A DNA stretch of 64,000 bases from Cloacibacillus sp. (GCA_036655895.1 JAVVPF010000003.1:35899-99898), one strand, 5' to 3'; positions 47,821 to 56,823 are shown, counted from the stretch's first letter. Made by a program: numbers and translations. The notes: generated by a model not told the origin, from the letters alone.

Positions 47821-48634
47821 CTTTTTCCTCGGTTTTTGCGTGCCAGTCCTGAGTCATTCTCGGGGTTAAGCCTCTTGAGCTCTCGGCTGCGAATTTCAGG
47901 ATGAGCGCGGCCTCCGCGTCCTGCGGATAGCGCGTTTCAAGTTCTTTCAGCGCCTCTTTTGTGGTGAGCCCGGCGTTGTAGATGAGCTTGTACATCTCTC
48001 TTATTTTGCCGCGCACCTTAGTCTCAAATCCCCTGCGCCTCAGACCTACACGGTTTATGTCATAAACGCGAAGCGGAACGCCGGCCGCGAGGCAGAAGGG
48101 AGGAACGTCCTGCGTGACGCGTGAGAGGCCGCCCACCATGCAGTAGGAACCGATATGCGTAAACTGATGAAAGCCGGTCATGCCGCCGATGACTACGTAG
48201 TCACCGACTATGACGTGGCCGGAGAGCCCCGTCTTGTTGGCCACTGTGCATTCTCTGCCGACATGCACGTTGTGTGCGAAATGGACGCCCTCCATGATGA
48301 AGCATCCGTCGCCTACGATTGTGGACTCGCCTTCGCCGACGGCGCGGTTTACAGTTACAAACTCGCGGCAGACTACTCTGTCGCCAAGTATGGCCCAGGT
48401 CTCTTCTCCGCGGTAGCTCAAATCCTGCGGCACGCCTCCGATTACGGCGTGCTCGTGTATGACGCAGTCGGAACCAAGCACCGTATAGTCGCATATTCTG
48501 GAAAAGGCTTTAAGGTGCGTGCCGGAGCCTATTTTCGTTTTACCGTCAACGATGCAGTAAGGACCTATATTTACGTTGTCCCCAAGTTCCGCCTCTTTCG
48601 CAACGATAGCTGTTGGATGGATTTGGAGGCCCAT
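47813..48634 (-). CDS. lpxA: UDP-N-acetylglucosamine acyltransferase
   Basis: 273 residues. First acylation of lipid A. Left-handed beta-helix made of hexapeptide repeats with catalytic His in NKTGLSGHV/GFHQF region, then a C-terminal helical domain (RRRGFETKVRGKIREMYKLIYN). The ATG at 48634 is chosen: GGAGG is 10 bases away, while the GTG at 48640 is only 4 bases from it. It starts 2 bases after the fabZ stop. Confidence 0.95.
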   Translation of the reverse strand: MGLQIHPTAIVAKEAELGDNVNIGPYCIVDGKTKIGSGTHLKAFSRICDYTVLGSDCVIHEHAVIGGVPQDLSYRGEETWAILGDRVVCREFVTVNRAVGEGESTIVGDGCFIMEGVHFAHNVHVGRECTVANKTGLSGHVIVGDYVVIGGMTGFHQFTHIGSYCMVGGLSRVTQDVPPFCLAAGVPLRVYDINRVGLRRRGFETKVRGKIREMYKLIYNAGLTTKEALKELETRYPQDAEAALILKFAAESSRGLTPRMTQDWHAKTEEKVD

Positions 48635-48636
48635 TA

Positions 48637-49110
48637 TCACTTTTCCTCCGTGTCCATCGTAAGCCCGGAGGCGATCACAAAGCCCATCTCAGCCTCTGCC
48701 ACAACTTCGCCGTCCACTGTCGCTACAAATTCGAACTTCCCCATGTTGCCGCGGCGTCTTTTGAGCTTCGCGCGGGTGCGGAGCTGATCTCCCGGCTTCA
48801 CGGGCTTGCGGAATTTCGCGTTGTCGATCGAGGTGAGATAGACAAGCTTTCTATCGCTTGAGCTGAACTCCGGCTGGAGCTTTAACAGCATCGCGCCGAC
48901 CTGCCCCATCGATTCGAGGATGAGCACCCCTGGCATTACAGGCTCGTCGGGAAAGTGTCCCTGAAAGAACGGCTCGTTGAACGAGACATTTTTGTACCCG
49001 ACTACCTCTTTGGCGTCAGGAGTGTCGATTATCTCTTCGATTCTGTCTACAAGGAGGAAAGGATAACGGTGAGGCAATAACTCCATGATTTGATTTATGT
49101 TGATTTGCAT
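48637..49110 (-). CDS. fabZ: (3R)-hydroxyacyl-ACP dehydratase
   Basis: 157 residues. Hot-dog-fold dehydratase of fatty-acid synthesis; its substrate pool (hydroxymyristoyl-ACP) is shared with LpxA and LpxD. The catalytic His and Glu are in QGHFPDEPVMPGVLILESMGQ. LLPHRYPFLLVDRI opens the domain. The ATG at 49110 has AAGGAG 8 bases upstream; an ATG two codons earlier is too close to that SD and longer readings into lpxC are not credible. Confidence 0.95.
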   Translation of the reverse strand: MQININQIMELLPHRYPFLLVDRIEEIIDTPDAKEVVGYKNVSFNEPFFQGHFPDEPVMPGVLILESMGQVGAMLLKLQPEFSSSDRKLVYLTSIDNAKFRKPVKPGDQLRTRAKLKRRRGNMGKFEFVATVDGEVVAEAEMGFVIASGLTMDTEEK

Positions 49111-49160
49111 TGACATATCTCCTTTACAATATCTATTGCTAATTTTTATATTATATACGA

Positions 49161-49979
49161 CTATCCAAAGATAGCCTTTAATTTTCTTGTCAATTTCGCG
49201 TGAATGCTGTGGCCGGCGCAGATGCCCACGTAATGCGCGGTGGGAAGGCAGCCCGAAAGCGTAAGGTCGCCAAGCAGGTCCGTCATTTTGTGGATGACGC
49301 ACTCATGCGGAAAACGGAGCCTTGCTCCGCCAAGAAGCCCTTTTTCATCAAAGACGAGCGCGTTGTCAAGCGAACCGCCACGAGCCAGCCCTTCGCGTTT
49401 CAGGTAGTCCAGTTCCGAGGTGAGGCCGAAGGTCCTTGCGCGTGAGATGGTCTCGTAGAAGGTGTCAGGCGTGACCGTAAAGGAGGCTCTCTGAACGCCG
49501 ACCGGAGTTCCCGTGTAGTCAATGATGTAGGTAATTTTCAGTTCTTCCGACGGAAGAGCAAAAAGCAGGCGAGCGCCGTTTTTTTCCTCCACCGTAAGCG
49601 GCAGGCTGACCGCACATTTTTTAGCCTCTCCTTCGACTTCGCAAAGGCCGGCCTCTTTTATTTCATGCGCAAAGGCAAAGGCGCTGCCGTCCATTATGGG
49701 GACCTCTTCGCCCTCCATTTCGATCTCCACCGCCTCAAGCCCCATTCCGGCAATCGCGGCGAGCATGTGCTCCCCCGTCCTCACCTTCATGCCGTTGGGC
49801 AGGCAGAAGCCCGTGAGCCGGCTGTCCTCTTCGACTACCGCCTCCGACGCCATCGAAACGCCGCCTGCGTTTTTAAAGGAGATGCCGGGAATGTTTGACG
49901 GACGCAGACAAACTGCGCTTTTTTCTCCAGAATGAAGGCCTACGCCCGATATATTGATCTGCCTATTTAATGTCTTCAT
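49161..49979 (-). CDS. lpxC: UDP-3-O-acyl-GlcNAc deacetylase
   Basis: 272 residues. Committed zinc-dependent step of lipid A synthesis. Zinc ligands: His in TGEHMLAAI, His and Asp in HKMTDLLGDL; the catalytic His is in AGHSIHAKL. I use the ATG at 49979 (MKTLNRQINISGVGLHSGE), which lies in the lpxD end with a 17-base overlap; a TTG at 49991 would add four residues. FtsH, encoded at 10611, is the known regulator of LpxC turnover in enterobacteria. Confidence 0.94.
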   Translation of the reverse strand: MKTLNRQINISGVGLHSGEKSAVCLRPSNIPGISFKNAGGVSMASEAVVEEDSRLTGFCLPNGMKVRTGEHMLAAIAGMGLEAVEIEMEGEEVPIMDGSAFAFAHEIKEAGLCEVEGEAKKCAVSLPLTVEEKNGARLLFALPSEELKITYIIDYTGTPVGVQRASFTVTPDTFYETISRARTFGLTSELDYLKREGLARGGSLDNALVFDEKGLLGGARLRFPHECVIHKMTDLLGDLTLSGCLPTAHYVGICAGHSIHAKLTRKLKAIFG

Positions 49980-51012
49980 CGCTTTTCTCAAGCAACTCCA
50001 CTCGTTTATTCAATTCTTTGACGCTGCGGGCAAGGTCCGGCAGTTGGCGGATATACACCTGCTGGCGAAGTTCCTTTTTATGCTCCTGCGCCGGAAAACC
50101 TGAAACTATCGACCCTGCCGGCAGATCCGCCGCGACTCCGCCGCGGCCGCCTACGGTGCATTTATCGCCTATCGTTGCGTGATTGGATACGCCGGACTGA
50201 GCCGCGAGAATGACGCCGCTGCCTATTTTGCTGCTGCCCGCCACTCCCGACTGAGCGACTACTATCGTGTAGGCGCCGATCTGGCAGTTGTGGCCTATCT
50301 TCACGTGGCTGTCTATTTTTGTGTTCGCGCCTATCCTGGTCTCACCGAACGTTGCTCTGTCAACGGCAGTGCAGGCGCCTATTTCCACGCCCTTTTCAAG
50401 ATGGACGATGCCTATCTGCGGTATCTTCACCATTCCGGCCTTGGGGTCGGGCAAGAAACCGAAACCGTCGCAGCCAATCACGGCGTTTGCGTGTATGACG
50501 CAGCCGTCCTCGATCTTTGTGTGGTGATAGATGACGGCGCCCGGCTCCACAACGACGCCCGCGCCAATTTCAGAGAAGGAGTCAACAAGCGCATTTTCCA
50601 TAATGATAGTATTATCACCGATAACCGTGTTTTCTTTTACAACGGCACCGTCTCCGATAAAGATATTTTCGCCGAGCTTCGCGCTGTCAGCTACGCTGGC
50701 TCTTTTTGAAATGCCGGAGATGGGCTCCGGTTTGTCGTCAAAATATCTGAGCAACGGCACTATAGCAGTCCTGGGTTCGCCAACCTCGACGCCTGACACG
50801 CCGTCGGGCAGTCCGCCCTTCTGCGTGAAGACTATCATCTCTTTTGTGATGAGCGCGACATATTTTTTTTCCCAAAGAGGCGCAATGCCGCCCGGCTGAT
50901 ACTTTCCGGGGTCGCAGACGAGCGATACCTGCGTATCGCCGCAGCCCTTATACTCGCCTCCCGTAAGTTCAGCGATCTCTTTCAGCGTAATCACTTTTTT
51001 AATTTTACTCAA
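49963..51012 (-). CDS. lpxD: UDP-3-O-(3-hydroxyacyl)glucosamine N-acyltransferase
   Basis: 349 residues. Third step of lipid A synthesis. N-terminal uridine-binding domain, a beta-helix of hexapeptide repeats (about 105-290, e.g. IGDGAVVKENTVIGDNTII), the catalytic His in KIDSHVKIGHNCQIG, and a C-terminal coiled coil (ARSVKELNKRVELLEKSD). It follows the unknown outer-membrane protein by 14 bases. Confidence 0.95.
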   Translation of the reverse strand: MSKIKKVITLKEIAELTGGEYKGCGDTQVSLVCDPGKYQPGGIAPLWEKKYVALITKEMIVFTQKGGLPDGVSGVEVGEPRTAIVPLLRYFDDKPEPISGISKRASVADSAKLGENIFIGDGAVVKENTVIGDNTIIMENALVDSFSEIGAGVVVEPGAVIYHHTKIEDGCVIHANAVIGCDGFGFLPDPKAGMVKIPQIGIVHLEKGVEIGACTAVDRATFGETRIGANTKIDSHVKIGHNCQIGAYTIVVAQSGVAGSSKIGSGVILAAQSGVSNHATIGDKCTVGGRGGVAADLPAGSIVSGFPAQEHKKELRQQVYIRQLPDLARSVKELNKRVELLEKSDEDIK

Positions 51013-51026
51013 TCCTCTCAGGGTTA

Positions 51027-52295
51027 TTAAAGATTCCCTAATAATTTAAGGCATATTCTGTCTTCGTCGCGTTCGTCGTATTCAACCTCAAAAGATATAT
51101 ATTCCGTCGCCTTCCACCCAAGAGCTCCGTTGAACATTCCGTCCTCGCGCACTCTGAGCCATACGTAGGGCTTATGGAGCTGCGGATCCATTGTAAGCCG
51201 ACCCCACCATTTGTCGTCCTTAGTATCCCATTCGCCGCCGAGCCACAGATTTCTGATAGAACGCCACCTGACGCCGAAACGTCCGTTGATATTCCACTCC
51301 TGAAGTCCCAAAATGCCCTCCGCATAAGCTTCGACGTCGAAGTTCGGCGTTATCGGGACCTTGCGCCCCACATGAATGCCCAGTTCCGCCGACCGGTCGG
51401 AGGTGCCAGCGTAGACCGCGGCCCACGCGGCTATCGTATAATACCGGCTCTCTACGTTCACATTGAGCTTTGATATCTGCGACGCCTGAAAATCGGCTTC
51501 CGCGTACGACGACGACCGCTCTGTGACCCTTTGGTCGTTTACATAATCTTCGGCCCATTTTTTCATCTCCGCCGAATGACGCGCCGCCCATTTGACCGGC
51601 ACGCCAATGAACGGGGCAAACTGCCCCATCAGCCCTTCGCGTATCTCCCCGTGCAGCAGCGTAGGAAGCGAGTTTGAGACGAGGACCGGATTTACGGCCA
51701 GTATCAGCGGCATCTCCGGCAAAAAAGAGAGCGTCAGGTCAGCGTTCTCTCCGTGCGCCGCGATAAGTATCGCGGGTTTCCACCCAGCCAGCTTTTCCGC
51801 GGTGAGCGCCTCTATCTGTTCCTGAAGCGCGCGGTCCGACCATGAGATAGATTTTAGCGGGACATTCCGCAGAAGCGAGGAGACCTTTTCCTCAAACTCC
51901 ATGCTGTCTTCCGTGAACCATTTGAGAGGCTCGCCCTGCAGCGTCGGCATTTGAACTATAGTCTTCCATCCGGTCTTTTCTTTGGCTGTAAAGACGACAT
52001 CAAAGCTCGCTTGACGCCCTGCCGCGACACGCACCTCGTAACCAGCAAACAGCCTCTGCGCGACCGTCTGGATTATTTCAGCGGTCTGCTTTGCTGAAAG
52101 CTCCTGCGATATGCCGTCGGCTACCGCCGTCAAGCTTTGCGCTGCAAGCTGCTTTTGCCAGTCAGGAAGCCCTGAGATCGTAAAATCGCCCTGCGCGGAG
52201 GCGCCCCTGGGGAATACAATAAAAGTCGCGGCAATGAAAATTGCCGCAACCATTATTACTGATAGAAGGTTCCTTTTTTTAGAAGAGCTCTCCAA
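51027..52295 (-). CDS. Unknown exported, probable outer-membrane beta-barrel protein
   Basis: About 422 residues. A signal peptide is clear (KKRNLLSVIMVAAIFIAATFIVFPRGASAQ). The middle (60-250) is mixed alpha/beta. The last 160 residues are alternating, aromatic-rich strands (SRYYTIAAWAAVYAG, WNINGRFGVRWRS, LWLGGEWDTK, YVWLRVREDGMFNGALGWKA, YISFEVEYDER) like a small outer-membrane barrel. It sits between bamA and lpxD, where proteobacteria encode the chaperone Skp, but it is not Skp-like. Start uncertain: TTG at 52295 (17-base overlap with bamA) or ATG at 52253; neither has a good SD. Family not recognised. Confidence 0.65.
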   Translation of the reverse strand: MESSSKKRNLLSVIMVAAIFIAATFIVFPRGASAQGDFTISGLPDWQKQLAAQSLTAVADGISQELSAKQTAEIIQTVAQRLFAGYEVRVAAGRQASFDVVFTAKEKTGWKTIVQMPTLQGEPLKWFTEDSMEFEEKVSSLLRNVPLKSISWSDRALQEQIEALTAEKLAGWKPAILIAAHGENADLTLSFLPEMPLILAVNPVLVSNSLPTLLHGEIREGLMGQFAPFIGVPVKWAARHSAEMKKWAEDYVNDQRVTERSSSYAEADFQASQISKLNVNVESRYYTIAAWAAVYAGTSDRSAELGIHVGRKVPITPNFDVEAYAEGILGLQEWNINGRFGVRWRSIRNLWLGGEWDTKDDKWWGRLTMDPQLHKPYVWLRVREDGMFNGALGWKATEYISFEVEYDERDEDRICLKLLGNL

Positions 52296-54198
52296 ATCCG
52301 AAATGGAACCTGCCCTCCTCGCCTGATGCGTAATCAAGGCGCAGATTACCCATCGGTGTGTTGATGCGGACGCCTACTCCAGGCGCCGACCCCATATCGC
52401 TGAAGAATCCAGGTTCGTTGTCGCGATTGGTACGCCACGCTCTGCCTATGTCGTAGAAAAAGACGAAGCTGAACATTTTTTCTATCGGGATGCGCAGTTC
52501 AAAGTTTCCGAGGAACATCTGCTGTCCGCGATAGTAGTCGTCGTCATAGCCGCGCAGCGTCGTGTCTCCGCCCACCGTGTACATTTCGTCATAGGGCACG
52601 TCGCCCGTCGATGATCCTACGATGACGCGGGCTGCCAAAAGCACCGGCTTATCTCCGTAGCCGTCAAGCAGGTTGGTCTCAAATATTCCCTTGAGGAAGT
52701 TCCCTAATGGGTAGAAATATTTGCTTTCCAGCCAATATTTCATGTAATTATAATCTTTGTCGTTGACTGAGGCGTTACCAAACTGGAAGTTGAGCGATTC
52801 GACGTCGCCCTTTGTATAGGGCAGGTATTCGTCAATATTGAAACGCCTGAACGAAAGCGTGGCGGAATAGTAGTTTCCTTCGCCAAGTTCCTCTTCCAGT
52901 ATCTGTTTTTTCTTTGCCGCGCGTTTTACTGGATCTGGATAATCCTCATTAAACCCGTTCTGGTCGCGGATGTTGTCGTTCTTCGTGTTATGCCAGTCAA
53001 GCAGCATATACCAATTATATTTTGACTCGTCGCGGAATCTTTTTCCAAAGCCGATGAAAGCTCCGTATTTATCTCTGTCGTATTCAAAATACTGTTTGTC
53101 ATTTTCATAGTAATAGATGTCGTCCCACATACGTTTATATGCGCCGATTTTCCAGGCCATGACCTTGCCGCTCATATAAGGCTGTTCGAAAGATAGCCAG
53201 TACTCGGAACGATCTCCTACTTCAAAGCCTACGCTGAGCTTCAGTCCAAGGCCGCCGATGTTGAAGTTTTCATAGCTGAGGCCGCCCCCAAAACCGCTTT
53301 CCGTGCCATAGGCGATGTTAAAACCGAGCTTGCCGGTGCGCGCCTCTTCGACTGTGAGAATGACGATGACCTGGTCCGGCTCTTCGCCGGGTTCAAAGTT
53401 GACGTTGACGTCGCTGAAGTAGCCGATGCCCTGCAGTCGGTTTAGTGTAAGGCGAAGTTTGTTGGAGTTGAACAGCTCTCCGACCTTTATCTTTAAATAA
53501 CGTTCTACGATTTTCTTTTTTGTGATTTTGTTGCCCTGAATGACTATCTCTGAGATTTTAGGCTCTATTATTTCAACGGTTATCTTGTCTCCGTCTATCT
53601 TTACGTCTTTGATGTTAGCCATGACGTAACCGTCTGCCTGATATTTTTCTTTGATCCTCTGGATGTCGTTGCGGAAGAAGGTGCGGTTGAATATCATTCC
53701 AGGCTGCGTGAATATCATGGCTTTGAGCTTGTCTTCCGGGTAGATGGTGTTGCCTATGAACCTGACCTCGCCGACCTTAGGGTTTTCCTGTACCATAAAG
53801 GTGACCTTTACGCCGTCGCCACTATCGGTGACCTTGTAGTCCGTAGCGTTAAAGAATCCGAGCTCGAACATCGCCTCCGCATCTTTGCGCAGTTTCTCTT
53901 CGTCCACATGCTGCCCGACTTTGGAGGTGACGACGCTCATTATATGGTCTTTCGCCACTTCGCTGTTGCCCTCTATATCCATGCTGACGATGACGGGGCC
54001 GGTCAGATCCTCTGAAACGGCAGCCTCAGCCGGCGCCGAAACAGGAGCCGGGCTTTGCGGGGGCACCGTTCCCGCGGGGAACGACGGAACGCTGCCTTGC
54101 GACGGGTCCGCAGGGTCTTCCTGAGCCGCAAAGGCAGATGTCGTTACGAAAATGACGGATATCAATAAAAGAGCTAAAAATTTTGCTCGTCTTACCAC
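52279..54198 (-). CDS. bamA: Outer-membrane protein assembly factor BamA
   Basis: 639 residues. Folds and inserts outer-membrane beta-barrels. Signal peptide (LALLLISVIFVTTSAFA-AQ), a Pro/Ala linker, three POTRA domains (about 65-140, 141-215, 216-290) and a 16-strand barrel with the L6 motif as TTLRGYDDD and a terminal Phe (FGELF). Classical BamA has five POTRAs. The start is the GTG at 54198 with GAGGAG 8 bases before it. Confidence 0.94.
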   Translation of the reverse strand: MVRRAKFLALLLISVIFVTTSAFAAQEDPADPSQGSVPSFPAGTVPPQSPAPVSAPAEAAVSEDLTGPVIVSMDIEGNSEVAKDHIMSVVTSKVGQHVDEEKLRKDAEAMFELGFFNATDYKVTDSGDGVKVTFMVQENPKVGEVRFIGNTIYPEDKLKAMIFTQPGMIFNRTFFRNDIQRIKEKYQADGYVMANIKDVKIDGDKITVEIIEPKISEIVIQGNKITKKKIVERYLKIKVGELFNSNKLRLTLNRLQGIGYFSDVNVNFEPGEEPDQVIVILTVEEARTGKLGFNIAYGTESGFGGGLSYENFNIGGLGLKLSVGFEVGDRSEYWLSFEQPYMSGKVMAWKIGAYKRMWDDIYYYENDKQYFEYDRDKYGAFIGFGKRFRDESKYNWYMLLDWHNTKNDNIRDQNGFNEDYPDPVKRAAKKKQILEEELGEGNYYSATLSFRRFNIDEYLPYTKGDVESLNFQFGNASVNDKDYNYMKYWLESKYFYPLGNFLKGIFETNLLDGYGDKPVLLAARVIVGSSTGDVPYDEMYTVGGDTTLRGYDDDYYRGQQMFLGNFELRIPIEKMFSFVFFYDIGRAWRTNRDNEPGFFSDMGSAPGVGVRINTPMGNLRLDYASGEEGRFHFGFGELF

Positions 54199-54231
54199 TA
54201 AAACCACTCCTCAAATAGGCGCCCTACAAGG

Positions 54232-54861
54232 CTAATTGATAATTTTTATTGCGGAATCATTGCCCCTAAGACTTTTTTCACCAATTTGGATGAGGGTCAG
54301 AAGATCCTCCGCCTTTATCGGTTTTTTAGTTTCGGCGCTCTTCACAGGCAACGCCGGTTCTTTGAAAACCGGTTTTGCCGTTTGTTTCCCAGCCACGGCC
54401 TGTGCTGTAAAGCTGCTTTTATACATCGGAGATTTTTTGTCCGCCGCCCTCACAGCCATATTGCTTTCGTTGAGGTTTTTACGCAGCATCTGCAGCAATT
54501 CTTTTTCCTCGGCCGTGACAAAGGTCAGCTCTTCGTAGTTCGGCGCGGAGACTGTCGGTGCAGAGGCTGTCTGTCTGTTAGGAACCCCGCTTTCAACGGC
54601 TATCGGGATGGTGCACATGCAGATAATTATCATGGCGATCCCAAAGGATTTTCCGCCAAAAGCCAGGCCGCTTTTTATTCTGAGCGTAAGAGGCTGTTTT
54701 ACCTCTCCCTCCGCCTGCAGCCACAGCTCTTCGCGCATCTGCTTGAGCTCGGCCGAAAGACAGTCCGCTTCGGCTACCGCGGATTTCCATTTTTTGCTGC
54801 CGCAGGCGGCCGTAAGCCGATCAAGCCACCGCTGGAGCCTTGCCGTACTTTGCGTCGTCAT
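54232..54861 (-). CDS. Unknown single-pass membrane protein downstream of a sigma factor
   Basis: 209 residues. The first 66 residues are polar and helical, one transmembrane helix spans about 72-90 (FGIAMIIICMCTIPIAVESG), and the rest is a low-complexity region probably outside the membrane. It starts 15 bases after the sigma factor stop. N-in topology plus this position is typical of anti-sigma factors, but there is no ZAS His-x3-Cys-x2-Cys motif and I see no recognised domain. An anti-sigma role is therefore inference. Confidence 0.6.
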   Translation of the reverse strand: MTTQSTARLQRWLDRLTAACGSKKWKSAVAEADCLSAELKQMREELWLQAEGEVKQPLTLRIKSGLAFGGKSFGIAMIIICMCTIPIAVESGVPNRQTASAPTVSAPNYEELTFVTAEEKELLQMLRKNLNESNMAVRAADKKSPMYKSSFTAQAVAGKQTAKPVFKEPALPVKSAETKKPIKAEDLLTLIQIGEKSLRGNDSAIKIIN

Positions 54862-54876
54862 CTTAGGCCACCCGCC

Positions 54877-55470
54877 TCATGCCTTGTCTGGAGCCTCAAG
54901 AAGCCCCAGCCAGCTTTTCAGCTTCGCAAGCGCCTTGCGCCGTATCCTGTATACATGACTTATGTCGAGATTCTTTTCCTCGGCCACTTCGCGAGCTACG
55001 CGTCCCTCCATGATCAGAGCGTTGATTATTTCCGTCTCACGGTCGGAGAGCTGCGAAAGCGCGCTTTCCAGATCAATAGACCACTCGCTGCGGCTTGATT
55101 CGCTGTACAGCATCGAAGAGGAGGATGCGTCCTCCTGGATAAGGCTTTCATCAACTGGGATCGGCGCCTTGGCCTCAACGCGCTGAAGAAAATTTATCAT
55201 CCTGCCGCGTATCTTATAGTAGGCGTATGTGGAAAAACGTATGTTTCTATCACAGTCAAAGGCGTCTACCGCATTGATAAGCGCCAGCATCCCCTCTTGA
55301 ATGAGATCCTGGTATGTATTGAACGGTACCTTTAATTTTTTGGCAAGCCAATAGACCATAGGACGGTTAGCAAGGATAAGCTCTTCCCTTGCTTCTTCGC
55401 TGCCCGCAGCGCAAGCTCTCCAGAGCTCCGCGTCGTCAAAACGCCGTTCTTCCTTGACTTCACTGTCCAT
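54877..55470 (-). CDS. RNA polymerase sigma factor, sigma70 family (FliA/WhiG-like)
   Basis: 197 residues. Region 2 is clear (FNTYQDLIQEGMLALINAVDAFDCDRNIRFSTYAYYKIRGRMINFLQR), region 3 is short, and region 4 is a helix-turn-helix (LSDRETEIINALIMEGRVAREVAEEKNLDISHVYRIRRKALAKLK). It is an alternative factor rather than the primary one, since region 1.1 and the full region 3 are missing. The ATG at 55470 follows AAAGGATGGGATAAG. It heads the operon that runs through bamA, lpx genes and lptF, so it may sense or control envelope assembly. Confidence 0.85.
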   Translation of the reverse strand: MDSEVKEERRFDDAELWRACAAGSEEAREELILANRPMVYWLAKKLKVPFNTYQDLIQEGMLALINAVDAFDCDRNIRFSTYAYYKIRGRMINFLQRVEAKAPIPVDESLIQEDASSSSMLYSESSRSEWSIDLESALSQLSDRETEIINALIMEGRVAREVAEEKNLDISHVYRIRRKALAKLKSWLGLLEAPDKA

Positions 55471-55891
55471 CTTATCCCATCCTTTCGGAGACAAGGTATT
55501 AACCTTATTGATTTTACCACATTGCAAAAAAAATATCTCTAGGGGAACGGCAGTATTTCAATTTGTTTGTAAGATAATTTCAAATGTGCGACATCACCCG
55601 AAAGTTGGAGAGCCGCGCCTCGTATATTTATATTAAAGAAAGCTACCATCCGGCATACGAAAAGAATAAACTCTCAGATGCTTTGCATGACGCATTCGGG
55701 TTCCAGACCGATACCGAAAGCGTTTCATACAGAAACATGAACAAAATCTTTACACGGACCCTAAACATTGAGGCGAAAACGGCGACGGAAGTCGGTGATT
55801 TCATGTGTACGACAGATATGGTATCTATTAAAGAAAATGCAATAGTAAGTTGTGAACGTTTTTTAGGGGAGGCTTGCGTTAAAATAAAAAA
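55471..55891. other. Region between tRNA-Gly and the sigma-factor gene
   Basis: AT-richer than its surroundings. A weak promoter for the sigma factor may use TAAAAT about 30 bases before its ATG. The T-rich DNA after tRNA-Gly (TTTTTTATTTT) may end the tRNA transcript. Two open frames here run across tRNA-Gly and are not credible as genes. Confidence 0.4.
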
Positions 55892-55966
55892 TGGAGCGGA
55901 AAACGGGATTCGGACCCGCGACCCCAACCTTGGCAAGGTTGTGCTCTACCACTGAGCTATTTCCGC
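55892..55966 (-). tRNA. tRNA-Gly (GCC)
   Basis: 75 bases including an encoded CCA. The cloverleaf has a GCGGAAA acceptor start, the D-loop with GTGG, anticodon GCC in CTTGCCAAG, and T-loop GTCCGAATC (an A replaces the usual first T-loop U-rich position). Confidence 0.95.
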
Positions 55967-56029
55967 TTCTGCGCTGCTGACTCAACTGTTAAAATTCTAT
56001 CAGCAACTATATTTATTTGTCAATGTATC

Positions 56030-56105
<76 letters not shown>

Positions 56106-56143
56106 TAAAGAAATCCGCTTACTGCCGACATCGTTTTAAAAAG

Positions 56144-56220
<77 letters not shown>

Positions 56221-56237
56221 ACTTTCGTTGTCTTCAA

Positions 56238-56312
56238 TGGTGGGCGGGATAGGTTTCGAACCTACGACCCTCTGCGTGTAAGGCAGATGCTCTCCCGCTG
56301 AGCTACCCGCCC
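56238..56312 (-). tRNA. tRNA-Val (TAC)
   Basis: 75 bases with encoded CCA; anticodon TAC in CTTACACG, T-arm GGTTCGAAACC, acceptor GGGCGGG. First gene of the four-tRNA transcript (Val-Asp-Phe-Gly). Confidence 0.96.
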
Positions 56313-56355
56313 AGCAAATCCGCTTTGTCATGCCAAATCAGCGACAACGTTGAAT

Positions 56356-56383
56356 ATTATACGGATTTTTCGAAAGATGTCAA
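56356..56383 (-). promoter_or_regulatory. Promoter of the tRNA cluster
   Basis: TTGACA (56378-56383), 16-base spacer, TATAAT (56356-56361): both boxes match consensus, as expected for a stable-RNA operon. Confidence 0.85.
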
Positions 56384-56456
56384 CCAGCAGTCCGTTAATT
56401 GCGCGGCCACGCGCCGCGGATAAATTTTGAGGGGCGCGCGCGCCGCGGAAGAGGAG

Positions 56457-56493
56457 AAAAATCCCCTTAGCGCTGAGGCCGGGGGGATTTTTT
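56457..56493 (-). terminator. Terminator of hup
   Basis: AAAAATCCCC / GGGGATTTTT stem with a GC-rich inner part; T-rich both sides. It ends hup transcription before the tRNA promoter. Confidence 0.8.
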
Positions 56494-56535
56494 CATAGTA
56501 TCTTCCAAAGCAAATATAATGTCGGAAAAGAAGGA

Positions 56536-56823
56536 CTAGTTCTTTTCGTTTACTGCCTCTTTTAAGGCTTTTCCTGCGCGGAATACGGGTACATTCTTTG
56601 CGGGGATCTCAATGATCTTCTTGGGATCCTGCGGGTTGCGTCCCTGACGTGCGGCTCTTTTCTGAACTTCAAAGGTGCCGAAGCCCACGATCTGCACTTT
56701 TTCGTCCTTCTGAAGCGTTGTGTAGATGTCGTTAAAAATAGCCTCGACGACTTCTGCGGCCTTCTTTTTGGTGATTCCCTCTACCTCTTTTGCCACTGTG
56801 TTGATGAGGTCTGTCTTTGTCAC
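56536..56823 (-). CDS. hup: DNA-binding protein HU
   Basis: 95 residues. Histone-like dimer that bends and compacts DNA. The start GTG at 56823 has GGAGG 10 bases upstream and gives MTKTDLINTVAKE, the normal HU opening. The beta-arm motif VGFGTFEVQKRAARQGRNPQDPKK is complete with the intercalating Pro. Longer readings to 56904 would include the promoter and are rejected. Confidence 0.95.
   Translation of the reverse strand: MTKTDLINTVAKEVEGITKKKAAEVVEAIFNDIYTTLQKDEKVQIVGFGTFEVQKRAARQGRNPQDPKKIIEIPAKNVPVFRAGKALKEAVNEKN

Noticed and set aside
55584..55955. ORFs on both strands between the sigma factor and tRNA-Gly (for example one ending in a GSRVRIPFSAP-like stretch)
   Set aside because: They run through the tRNA-Gly gene; such peptides are a well-known artefact of translating tRNA sequence. 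No SD.
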